From NCBI GenBank assembly GCA_015501595.1, contig JADNRX010000247.1:18551-82550 (forward strand): a stretch of DNA of 64,000 bases. Reading direction: 5' to 3'. A program made the translations under genes and the position numbers. The DNA is from Hymenopellis radicata. Lineage: Eukaryota; Basidiomycota; Agaricomycetes; Agaricales; Physalacriaceae. The notes under the pieces are model-generated. The model did no database searches and had not been told where the DNA came from. It was given only the letters and a program-made list of their open reading frames with translations. Shown piece by piece: positions 1 to 9,823 of this stretch. How positions within the stretch are numbered: position 1 is the stretch's first letter; each line of letters starts with the position of its first letter.

Positions 1-492
1 AGGCTCAAAGCGTGACTGGTGTACCACAGCCCAATAACCCAGACATCCGACATCATAGGCGTGAAAGTGGTGTCGGCGCGAGGGACGTCTTCGATGGGAG
101 TTCCGTCAGTGATAGCGCGGTGGATTTGGATCATCTCAGTGATCAAGGCGGACATCTTCAAGTTGTTATCTGGACGGAGGAATTTGTAGCTATGCGAGCA
201 GAAGATGGAGACGACGATGGTGAATAGGGAAGCCTAGACAGGTAATCAGACAGGTCGATCAGCGGAACGCGACATCTCGTACAAAAACGATGAGGACGCC
301 GAGTCCATCCTGCCATTCCTCGCACTTCTGGGCGTCGAAGATACGGCTCTCGTCCAGGTAGGTCAACCACATGCGCGCGTTTGGACCCATCTCCTTGTAT
401 TCTTCGTCAAGTTCATACTTCTTCTCGTAGTCGCAGCCATCCTCGACTGTGATTTGGATCAGCGAACGGAAACATTTCACGCGATATGAGCC
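1..492 (-). CDS. DUF6535 membrane protein, 5' part only
   Basis: This is the N-terminal part of a basidiomycete DUF6535 protein, cut by the window edge. The exon at 283-486 reads FRSLIQITVEDGCDYEKKYE, then an acidic stretch, WLTYLDES, and ends in VLIVF. An intron at 234-282 (GTACGAG...TAG) joins it to ASLFTIVVSIFCSHSYKFL, and the window edge cuts the protein just after SDVWVIGLWYTSHALS. That order is the family signature: a W-x-x-Y region, a first membrane helix resembling FAGLFSAVVT, then a DVWVNGLWF-like segment. The family's function is unknown. No clear ATG joins the frame, because a TGA lies directly upstream of 492. A first exon probably lies at about 500-790, but I could not place its splice site, so the gene could also be broken at its 5' end. 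Confidence 0.7.
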
Positions 493-540
493 TCACATCC
501 AGGAATCTCCTCGCTGGTTCGAGACCCAAAACCGACGAGG

Positions 541-3049
541 CTCCGCCTTGCACGACGAGGAACATCGTGTTCGGCAATCGGTTCGCGATCCCCTTGCGGA
601 ACTGGCAGCGTGTCCGCGCTGGAGACAGAACTGTCAGGTTGCTGCCAGGTGTAGGGAGAGACGCAGGGAGTAGGAAGCATGGTCGAGTAGAAGTTGACTG
701 TCGTCCTAAAGCTCTTGTGGCAGGGGTTTATATATCCGACGAGCAGGGCAAGTACGCGGCATGGTCGAAGTGTGGAACAGTGTAAGTAGTGCAAGGTGAT
801 GGGAAAGAAGGTACGTGTCGCGTCACGGTTACGTGCATTTTTTGAACCCTTGATGGTTGATAATGAACTGTGGCGGTATTTTGTAAGAAAATGGTTTATT
901 GGGAACGCGGGAATGAAGTGATGGAATTTACCTCCAGTAAGACATGAAGAGGAGTTGTTGCCTCCTAGACCTATGGACGCGTACCTTTGGTTTTCAAAGA
1001 GGATAAGAAAGTGCTACGCGCTATTATCCTGTGGACTCACAGACATTGATTACTGTGGATTCCCATCTGACCCGGTGCGATATGCATAAAGGGACGATCT
1101 TTAGAGGCGTAATCGTACAGGGTTGTAGGGATCTAGAAGTGCCGGAACAGCATCAAAGCAATGTTCGATGTCAGATGAACGGCCGAAGCGGAGATATCAA
1201 TGTGCGCCACAGCAGTAGTCTTAGCCATACTACACTTTGCGCTACACATAGCTATGCAGCACCGGTGATCTGCCGCCGGCGTCCCTAGTTCCCTGGAATT
1301 CGCGTCGACATCTGACCGCGTGTATACGGCCACGCCTGCGCTGCTCCGACGAGGAATGTTACGCCACAGATGGCAACCATGGAGTTTTCCGGGACAAATA
1401 CAGGTATAGGCTTCTTTTGGTCTTCGGCTATGTATTGTTTGCGCAAATATGAGTAGTCCATGCGATATGCATTCACAGAATGAATTCTTTAACTGATATC
1501 AAGCCACAGATAATCAGAACGGGGCGTACCATAGCTGTGTATTACGTCGAGGCGCAGTCTACGCCGCATCTTGAGCTGTATCGACCATGCGCCAGAGTGT
1601 CATGACCAGGGACTAAGAGTCGTGTGGCGCAATAGTATTCATACTGGAGCATTGTTGTAGTTGGATATCAAGGAGGGTATGCGTTTTGGACCCACATCAT
1701 CTTCAGACGCGCGAGTAGAGTGTTAGCTGCACGTCGCGCTACGCTTTGTCCATGGACAAATATGGACAAAAAAATCGAAAGGCAGTGTACATACCCTTTC
1801 CTCCGAGTACGTCGTCCTTGTATTTCGAAGATGCCCGCAGAAATGAGCATATCATGGTCGACGCGTGTTGCCTCATTTGTGGGTAAAATGCCACATTGAT
1901 GCCACATTAGGTCAAAATACAGGTCACTAGCCGAAGCTGGCAGCCCTGGAGCCTAGCACCCGAAAGGCTCAGGCTGGTACCTTCTCGCATAGGATTTTGA
2001 CTTTCGTAAATCGAGTGCGATGCAGCGTCGAGGCCGTCGCCTGAGGAGGTGGGTCACTTGATAGTTTCGCGAAACCGCGAAGGCGACGCGCCTCATTTGT
2101 TTGGCCTTTATTTGTACACCCGATCCACTTGTTCTCCGACCACCATCTTCCGATGGGGGAGGCCTATTCTGGAGCCAAACTGCGCGAACGGACAAAGCAG
2201 TAGTAGAGAAACATCGCGCAGAGCTCGCTGCGCGTGATGTGCGCTATGAACGACTCAAGCAAGCCAATGCCGCGACAATGAAGACGAAACACGCGGAGGC
2301 TGCTTAGGCAGAATAGTTTGCGGAGGTGCTCGGCTTTAGGGATCTTCAGGAGACTTTGCTGGTCGTGGACCTTGCCGCTCACGAAGTGTCGGACAAGGGG
2401 ACTGTGTGAATAGGCTTAGGAAAGAGATTGAAAGCATACGAGGCGAGAACGCTGACTATCTAGCCCGGAAGAAGAATGCGGGAGCGAAGTCAAAATGTTC
2501 GGTTTTCTCTGTCGCAATTTTCAGGCCCATTTGCCTCCAATCCTATGTCAGGGAAACGGTTATGGGATTCACCTAGTAAGTGCTATGTCCCGTCATGTTC
2601 TTATCGTACCTTACTAGGCCATCAAAGAACTATACAGTATACTTTGACCGAAATGTTTATGATTTGCTCTTTTCGATGCTGCGATTCTCATAATGTTGAT
2701 CTTCATCACCCTTTGACACAAACATGGATTCGCCCGATAGAACTGTGCATCATGCCATCAGTCCCTGTCGCCTTCCTCAGCGGCGCGCACCGTCGTCTTT
2801 CTGCTAGTCGGAGCTTTGTTGGCCAGATGGCGGATGAGACTCGTGTTGACGGGCAAGAGATGCGAGGGCGGCGTTCCAAAAATACATTCCCTCCCGCCAC
2901 CATCCTGCGAAGGGATTTAGCGCCGTGGGTCTAAGAGTGATTCAACCAGAAGCGCATGATTGGCTCGTACGCTCATCATGCCCGCTTCATCCCCGTTTAC
3001 GGCGATGATCCCGAAACTTGGACTACTGAACGACACCCCACACCATCCA
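541..3049. other. gene-poor stretch
   Basis: About 2.5 kb without a supportable intact gene. Open frames are short, overlap on both strands and match no family I recognise. The longest, 2476-2934 on the plus strand (152 codons), has no domain or coding pattern I can see. The only gene-like content is the coiled-coil remnant at 2180-2560. Confidence 0.5.
2180..2560 (+). pseudogene. decayed coiled-coil gene fragment
   Basis: Highly charged, helix-type sequence is spread over several frames with stops between. It begins with VVEKHRAELAARDVRYERLK, meets two stops near 2306-2320 and continues in another frame as RLRKEIESIRGENADYLARK. The composition (E, K, R and A rich with heptad-like leucines) suggests a coiled-coil protein. 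It resembles in style the fragment at 32607-33013, though I could not align the two convincingly. Read as a remnant, not a working gene. Confidence 0.35.
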
Positions 3050-3056
3050 TATAAAT
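3050..3056 (+). promoter_or_regulatory. TATA box of the flavin monooxygenase gene
   Basis: TATAAAT lies 49 bases before the ATG at 3105, a normal distance for a basidiomycete TATA promoter with a short 5' leader. Confidence 0.55.
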
Positions 3057-3104
3057 CTCACGACCGAGTGATGCATCTGACCACCTACCTACCTGCCTAC
3101 CACA

Positions 3105-5239
3105 ATGGCCAACGACATTCTCCCTGTTCTCATCGTCAGTATATCCACCCCGCCGTTCCTGGCGTACTGACACGCTCTAGGTCGGCGCTGGACCCGCTGG
3201 ACTCGTATCTGCACTATCCCTCGTCAAGAATGGCATTCAGATCCGAATCGTGGACAAAGCAGAGCAATATCACGTCGGTTCACGTGGCTTTGGAGTTCAG
3301 GTGAGTATACCCACTCTTCCCTACGCCAATATTTCTAATTACACTTTGCAGCCCCGCACATTCGAACTTTTCCAAACCCTCGGCGTTCTCGAGGATATAC
3401 AGAAATACTCTACCCCTATCCCGACGATGCGCGCCTACAAACTCCCGGGAGGCACTGTCCCCGTCAAGACTTGGGATTTGTACGAGAAGGGCGAGGTTTG
3501 GCCTGACCGCCCCTTCGTAAGTTTGCTTCCGCCCATCGTGGATTCAGCGCTAATGTTCAACAGGCTAACGGTGCTTGTCTCAGCCAAAGGGATTTGGAAG
3601 ATGTTTTGCGCGCACACCTTGCCAAGTACGGCGTTGCAGTGGAATGTGGGAAGGGACTCGTCGCCGTCACCCAGGACGTCGAAAGTGTGGCTGCTACACT
3701 CGCGACTTTTAAGGATGGAGAGCCGCTGGACGATACTGAGACTGTCGTTGCTCGATATCTGATTGGAGCAGACGGTGGTAGAGGTAAGCTGTCGTCTCCC
3801 CTGCGCAGAACTCTCGCTGATTTTTCTAGGTGCCTCGAGGAAGCTGTTGGGCTTGACGTTCCAAGGCGAGACCCGCGACGCTGATGGTATGGTTTGGGGC
3901 GATGTGGAGATTAATGGGTTGATGTCCGATGTATGCTACTCATTTTCTCAAGGAACCTGCACTCACCGAATCAATAGTTCTGGCACATCTGGGGGAAACC
4001 GGGTCACTTCACGTTGGTCTTCCTCCTTCCCGTCAGTGTGTATATGTAGTCTCATGGATTTCCTTCTAGTATAATGGCTCGCCCTTTGTCACCTTCCAGC
4101 AACAAATTTGGCCTCGGCATCACTGGTCAAAACTTCGATCCCACTGATCTTGCTGATCCTGTGAAGGTTGTCGAGTTTTTTCAACGCGAAACGGGACGTG
4201 AGGATCTGCAGTTTGGAGAGTTCACCTGGTTGTCTTACTTTAAGTACGTCGTCCTATCCCTTGACAGCGCTGCGAGAACATTCGCTTATGACATATGTAG
4301 GCCCAATATGCGCATGGTCAACAAGTTCCAACAAGGCCGTGTCTTCGTCGTCGGGGGTACGTTTGGCTTTCTTCTCCCTTCCGCCTATTCCTGATTGTCG
4401 ACTGTAGATGCTGCTCACGTCCATTCTCCAACCGGAGGTCAAGGCATGAACTGTAGTGTCCAAGACGCCGTGAGTCAATTCCTTCCTAACTTCCTATTCC
4501 TCATCAATGATAATTCCACTTCCAGTCCAACCTGACGTGGAAACTATCCCTCGTTCTCAAAAACCTCGCCCCTGCCTCGCTGCTAGGCACGTATAACGAA
4601 GAACGTCTCCCCGTCATAACGCAGATGCTCCACGCAACGTCCAAGCTCTACACACACGCTGTGGCGAAGGAGAAAGAGTCAGAGTCAACCCAGGACAAGG
4701 ACAACGAGAAGAAATCCGGGTGGTTCCGGTGGAGAAACTCGGCTCTGGAGATGTATGGTATTAATTACCGGTATAGCGACATCGTTCTAGACGAGAGGAG
4801 TGCTCTATCGGAAGACAAGGAAGATATGCTAGCACATGCGTATGCGGGCTATGAAGGACGGGGCACGCTGTGTGCGGGGGATCGGGCGCCGGAGGCGTCT
4901 GGATTGGTTAGAGGGGATGGGGAGGAGACGTCGTTGTTGAGGTTGTTTTGTCCGGCTATGCATACGGTTGTGGTGTTCGGTGACATGGGTGTTGTGAACG
5001 GGGTTAGTGTGAAGAATCTTCCTGGAGATTGCGTTCAGGTTTACGGGATTGTGAAGAAGGGGACGGGGAAAGATGAGGGTGATGTGTTCGTCGATCGGGA
5101 CGGGCACGCATATGGGGCGTATATGGTTGGGGAAGGGGATGGGATAATGGTGGTGGTGAGGCCGGATGGCTTTATTGGGGCTGTCGTGAAGGATTGGGAG
5201 GGTGTTGAGACGTATTTTGGGAAGATTTTTGGGATGTGA
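3105..5239 (+). CDS. FAD-dependent aromatic hydroxylase (phenol 2-monooxygenase-like)
   Basis: A class A flavoprotein monooxygenase, the group that hydroxylates phenols with NADPH, O2 and FAD. The start MANDILPVLI leads into the dinucleotide-binding fold VGAGPAGLVSALSLVKNG. A 'DG' region (YLIGADGGR) follows near residue 200, and later the FAD-ribityl motif GDAAHVHSPTGGQGMN. The last exon, from about 4530, ends in a thioredoxin-fold domain opening with GTLCAGDRAPEASGL, the usual C-terminal domain of phenol hydroxylases. At least seven short introns interrupt the gene, for example 3301-3351 and one inside the GDAAH motif at about 4358-4407. All joins keep frame by eye. A TATA box sits 49 bp upstream. 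Neighbours do not reveal the substrate. No signal peptide is seen, so it is probably cytosolic. Confidence 0.9.
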
Positions 5240-5510
5240 TAGGTGCTCTTTCTTCGAGAGATAAAGAAGTGTCTTTTTTGACTATTTCCCAATGCAGACC
5301 CTCATTTTCATGTTATGGATGCTCAGAGCCAACGGACGTGAGTCCTGTATCAATACTACAACTACATCAGCATAGCCCAGAATCTCGACATGGAGGAGCA
5401 TTTTGGTAGACCTAGGATCCCTGCCACGAAACTCCTTCTACATACTCCCTTTCAACATAGACTCGGAACGAATTGAAACTGGCACATGTATTTGGGCCCT
5501 ACTATACTTA

Positions 5511-5557
5511 GACTTGAGAAAACTGACTTGCAGGTACTGCGCAGGATGAGCGACATA
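5511..5557 (-). pseudogene. scrap of a polyol-dehydrogenase exon/intron junction
   Basis: About 47 bases match 8497-8545 of the polyol dehydrogenase gene almost base for base. On the minus strand it reads TYVAHPAQYLQ against RYVAHPARYLHK in the intact gene, and the match runs on into the first bases of the following intron. The flanks are unrelated, so this is a small copied fragment or the last trace of a lost paralogue. Confidence 0.6.
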
Positions 5558-5559
5558 GG

Positions 5560-5678
5560 TCACGACAACCAACATTCCCGTCATCGCATTTTCGCCTTCA
5601 ATAATGACAACGACGCTCACACATGGGAGAATATGGAGTTCCTCGACCGAGGAGACCAAGAGGGAAATCGTTCGAGAG
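5560..5678. repeat. dispersed repeat, copy 1
   Basis: About 120 bases related to 22872-22998. Shared blocks include TCACGACAAC, TCGCATTTTCGCCTTCA, GCTCACACA, GGGAGAATAT and CCTCGACCGA, in the same order and spacing with small indels. Neither copy has an evident coding role. Confidence 0.6.
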
Positions 5679-5679
5679 T

Positions 5680-6109
5680 GTATTTACAATCTTGTAATCC
5701 AGCGACGACGTGGTTAACGAGGCCAGCGTGTGTTCCGAGTTCGTCGCCGCCGTGAACGAATGTGACGTCCTTCACAGAGACGGCGCTGCAGTATTACTGG
5801 TCCTCTGAAGTGCATTCAGCGCCTGTAACAGCGCTATACATTGTGAGGTAACCCGAGCTTCCCAGGTAGTGCGCCACGGCCATGGAATTCATAATAGGTA
5901 CGTACCTTCTTCATTCTCAGGCAAACTTGAGAAATGACGCCGGCTTAGGATGGCCATTATCTCGTCTTCTTTTTGCCTGCTCTCAAAGGCGTTTAGAAAG
6001 CCGGCGATGAAGTCGGGTTCGAGGTCGGGAGGAAGGAAGTCGATTCGGGGATCAAAAGATACATTTTTCGCGCCGTACGCATAGCAAGCAGGTAGATAGC
6101 AGTCGAATA
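5680..6109. other. intergenic, no clear gene
   Basis: A minus-strand frame near 5660-5790 reads VKDVTFVHGGDELGTHAGLV and looks protein-like, but I see no start, partner exon or family. Otherwise nothing recognisable before the 3' end of the next minus-strand gene. Confidence 0.4.
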
Positions 6110-7390
6110 TCATTTTCTATCGTACACATGCCCATACTTAGTACGATAAGCCCGGGCCAGTGTGAAATCTAAGATTTGTCAGATGAATGAGCAAGTTGTA
6201 GGAGAAAGAACACCTTATTACTTTGAGTTTCTGTCACATATAACAGTCTTAATGTATCTGTTGGGCGAACGGTAAGGGGTACAACGCATCCGCTCATACC
6301 CTGTTTCCGCCTCCTTGGGAATGAGATACTCTTCATCCAGTACTAATTCTGGTAGAGGTGATCCCTCTATAATTGCACCGGCGTACTGACTTAAGAAGTC
6401 AGCAGCTAGAATAGCATGTGAGTGTGTGGCTGCTTAGGAGCCTAAAGAAACACGCACATATATCATAATCCGTATAAGCACCTGGCGCTTGGATTTTCTT
6501 GATGGTAACCCGCCGGAGCGCATTACACTGCCCAAACCCATCCGAACGCCACTCAGCGTGGATAATTCCTCCAAATAGAATCTTCTCTAATTCGGAGCCC
6601 AGCTCGCCGACAAATTCATCTTTGCTCCACCAGCTAGTACCCGAAATGACGGGGGTTGATGTTGGATAAAAAAATCGCTTGGTAATGATATACATCAATT
6701 CATGCATGACAGTGACTGACACAACAAACACAAATTTACAGAGTGCGTCCAGCTCAATACATGTGAGAACAATTAAAAGAACAAATTTGAAAAGCATACC
6801 GACTGTGCTGCCTCTAATGCGTCAATATAGATAACATTCAGGTGAATGATGTATTCATCTTTCTGTTCCTTGCTGGCCACGCCGTGTGAGCTATTCTCTA
6901 ACATTGGTGTGATCCTGATATGCGGTACGTTCGGCTCTTCCAGAAATTTACGGATTTCGTCTGTGGTTGGCGGCGAGAAATCCTTTTGCTGAGCAATGGG
7001 GATCTTGTCGTAGTATGTCCGGAGAAGCTGCTGGAGGAGGTTGAGCATGTCCGGTGTGACGAGTGTGTCTAATGCATGTTGAACAATTCTGAGGAGGCGT
7101 GGAGAATCCTGTATGGCCACCACGGCAGTCTTCAAGCGAACGTGGGTAACAGGTATCACTTTGTAAGACTCCCGTGGCGACGCCTCGATGAAACGCATTT
7201 TGGCGTTGTGGAGGCGGCGGGACTGGGAGGGACTACGTGGACGCGGACCGAGGGATGGCGCATTGGGGATGGAAGTATAACGATAGACCCACAAACCAGC
7301 AATAGCCGCGCTGACGTAAGGGAAGTAGGTGCCGAGAAGATAGAATATTATCACTGCAGTCAAGACCCGGAGAATCACTGGCAGAGGCAT
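6110..7390 (-). CDS. hypothetical membrane protein with HELMY (HExxH-like) motif
   Basis: Five or so exons join cleanly into one protein of about 360 residues. It starts MPLPVILRVLTAVIIFYLLG, a signal-anchor segment followed by a second hydrophobic stretch. A soluble middle ends in IIHLNVIYIDALEAAQS. An intron (GTATGC...TTGAG, about 6766-6812) leads to LDALCKFVFVVSVTVMHELM, then YIITKRFF. After this come ELGSELEKILFGGIIHAEW and a C-terminus reaching TLARAYRTKYGHVYDRK. An in-frame ATG at 7504 would add 38 residues. I prefer 7390 because the hydrophobic segment then lies at the N-terminus. VMHELMYIITK recalls the HExxH zinc motif of metallopeptidases, but the second histidine is tyrosine here. 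I do not recognise the family with certainty. Confidence 0.65.
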
Positions 7391-7706
7391 GCTGTCAACA
7401 CACTGAAAGGGCGTTTGGAGGTCGAGTCTCAGTCGCGATGTCGCGGTTAGAAGACAACTGACGTCTCGGCAACTCCCGTCCGGGCGTTCAATATTCAATT
7501 CCAATCGGGGTCAACGTGTAATCTCAAGTGGAAAGCTGTCGACAGTCAATACTAGGTTCGTTTTGCACACCTTTCTATTGTGAAAATCTAATTATGACTA
7601 TAGTGCGTGTCCCCGTCAGTAGCAGGCCCGATAGCCACATTGAACCCAGCTGTGGGCTCAGTCCCACCGCGTATGATCGAGCAGCACGCGTCTGGCCATC
7701 CGTCTT

Positions 7707-9198
7707 TTAATCGTCTAAAATCTGAACCTTTATCGACTTCGCCTCTTTCGTGACACACGTTTGGAAAGCGTCCATGATCTTTTCCAGTGGGAAGCTATGC
7801 GTGATAAGTTTATCAGCCTCGCCCAGAACAGCGTCATTCAAAAGGCGAATGACCGTGGGCCAAGTCTGTTTGTATCGGAAAGACGTGATGATGCTAAGAA
7901 GTTAACACGTCAGATAGGCGAAAGTGAATAGAGAGAGGATTATCGTACTTGACTTCGCGGAAAGACATGGCCATGATCGGGAGTTCAATTTCAGGTTTAC
8001 CGCAGCCGACTTGTAGAACGGTACCTCCGTCGACGACGGCCTGTGAGGGAGCATGTTAGAAACACCACGTTGCTGAGAGGGAGATCACCAACATAGATAG
8101 CCGACGCGATACTGCTCTGCGCACCAGTGCACTCGAACGCAATTTCTGGAACACAATCCGCACCCATGAGATCCCGAATCCTATTGGACGTTTCAAAGCG
8201 GTCCCATGCCAGCTCGACCTTGAGCGTTAGCTTGAAGCCGAGCAGCTGGGCTTGCTCCAATCTCGATTCTTCAAGGTCGGTAATGCAAATGGGGTGAGCA
8301 CCAGCAGCGCGCGCGCAGAGAGCCGCCGCGAGACCAATGGGTCCTGCTCCACAGACGAGAACGGGTTGTCCCAGTTTGGGAGAAGCGCGTGAGACGGCGC
8401 CGGCGGCGACTGATAATGGCTCGATGAGAGCGCCTTGCGCGAAAGTCATGGTATCCGGGATTCTAACGCAGGATATGTTAATAGGTGACAGGATGAGACT
8501 TGAGAGTACTGACTTGTGCAGGTACCGCGCAGGATGAGCGACATAACGCGACATGGTTCCATGGGAGGGTGGCGTCCCGCTGAACTTGACGGTAGGGCAT
8601 AGGTTGTATCGCCCAGAAACACACTGCTTGCATTCCCAGCAGGCAACTCCAGGTTCGATTGAAACGCGGTCACCTGGGAGACAGTCAACTTTAGGAAAGG
8701 ATGCGGTGTAAAGTCTACCTACCTTTTACTACGTTCTTCACGTTCGATCCCACTTCCAGGATCTCCCCAGCAGATTCGTGACCTAGTCAGGATGTTCAGC
8801 GCTGTGGTATGATTGTCCACAGAAACGCTTTACCAAGAATGAGATCATGGGTTACTTTACAGTCTCCGATGCGACCTGTCTTCCAAAAGTGTATCTATGG
8901 GGATGATAACGTCAGATTAACGAGTTATCCGCAACATGAAAGCGTACCTCTGAGCCGCAAATACCAGTAGCGCGGACATGTACGATACTGGGGGACAAGT
9001 TGTAGCTGTATACTTGCAGGAACAGAGAACATACCAGTCATCCGGTCCACATATGGGATACGGGATTTCCTCCTCGTACAGTCGATGATCCTCGGTGACC
9101 CAGAGAGCAACGTTCGGCTTTGCGCCCTTGCGCCACACGCCGTCCGTGACGACGCCTCCTTTCGCTAGTTTGGCAGCAAGTTTTTCGGGGACAGACAT
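7707..9198 (-). CDS. zinc-dependent polyol dehydrogenase (xylitol / L-arabinitol / sorbitol type)
   Basis: A medium-chain zinc alcohol dehydrogenase of the sorbitol dehydrogenase group, which oxidises alditols to ketoses with NAD+. From the start MSVPEKLAAKLAKGG the protein runs through VHVRATGICGS (catalytic-zinc Cys), HFWKTGRIGDCKVTHDLILG, the structural-zinc loop ACWECKQCVSGRYNLC, RYVAHPARYLHK, ALIEPLSVAAGAV and the nucleotide-binding VLVCGAGPIGLAAALCARAAG. It ends IKVQILDD. Five or more short introns all keep frame. Length is about 380 residues, normal for the family. It is divergent from the sugar transporter at 9824, with a TCCGGAAAT word about 116 bp upstream of its start. I cannot separate L-arabinitol 4-dehydrogenase from xylitol or sorbitol dehydrogenase by eye. 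Confidence 0.9.
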
Positions 9199-9823
9199 GA
9201 TGGAATAGTTTCAAGCAGAGTGGTTCGGATGTACATAGGCCGAGCGTAAGGGGAATACATAAATCCTAGCGGATAATGGATTCCCTTTTTTCCACATTAT
9301 CCGTTGATTGATGTCCGGAAATTAGGCACATCCGTTGGTCGTAGCATTTAATATTTAATTAGCGAGGGGGGCGGCTTGTGTGGAATGCCTGCATCACTCC
9401 GAGTTGGTGGAAATGATTGAGGCTTGTTGGTCCTTGGTGGTTCTTGTCAGGTTCTCCGTTGCGCGTTGTTTGTTCCAAACGTTGATGGCACACATGAGTC
9501 TGCTTTCGTCTTCCTTCCACCCGGCCTTTATTCTTTGTAGTCTCGCACGTCGCTCGCTATAGCTAAGCCAAACGCAGGCCAAACGGAGATAGAACATCCG
9601 AACATGTCAACTTCCGGACGGCGCCCTGTCTTCGCACGACAAATTTGGCTAAGAAAGATCCCTGGATCTGGATCATCTGAGCAGGCGCCAAGGCAGGCGC
9701 AATGAAAATTCAAAATTGAAAAAGCTCCCTGAAGTGCTGCGACTTAAAAGATGATGATCACCCCCGCGCACGAAGGATCCCCACACCCCAATTCCCCATA
9801 GTTGAGGTTCTGATCCGGACACC
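9199..9823. promoter_or_regulatory. shared divergent promoter, polyol dehydrogenase / sugar transporter
   Basis: A 625-base region between two divergent starts. It holds TCCGGAAAT at 9314-9322 inside a longer block (CCGGAAATTAGGCACATCCG) that recurs, one base shorter, upstream of the second transporter at 29521-29539. A C-rich block just before the transporter start (CCCCACACCCCAATTCCCCA) also recurs at 29867-29890 in similar form. No convincing small gene is present. Confidence 0.6.
9314..9322 (+). promoter_or_regulatory. shared TCCGGAAAT motif
   Basis: One of five exact copies I found, all upstream of the sugar/polyol genes. Here it continues into TAGGCACATCCG, giving a CGG...CCG pair spaced by 13 bases, the general architecture of Zn2Cys6 binding sites. 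Confidence 0.5.

Noticed and set aside
2476..2934. Plus-strand 152-codon frame
   Set aside because: No recognisable domain, no promoter, no coding-like composition and no homologous copy in the window.
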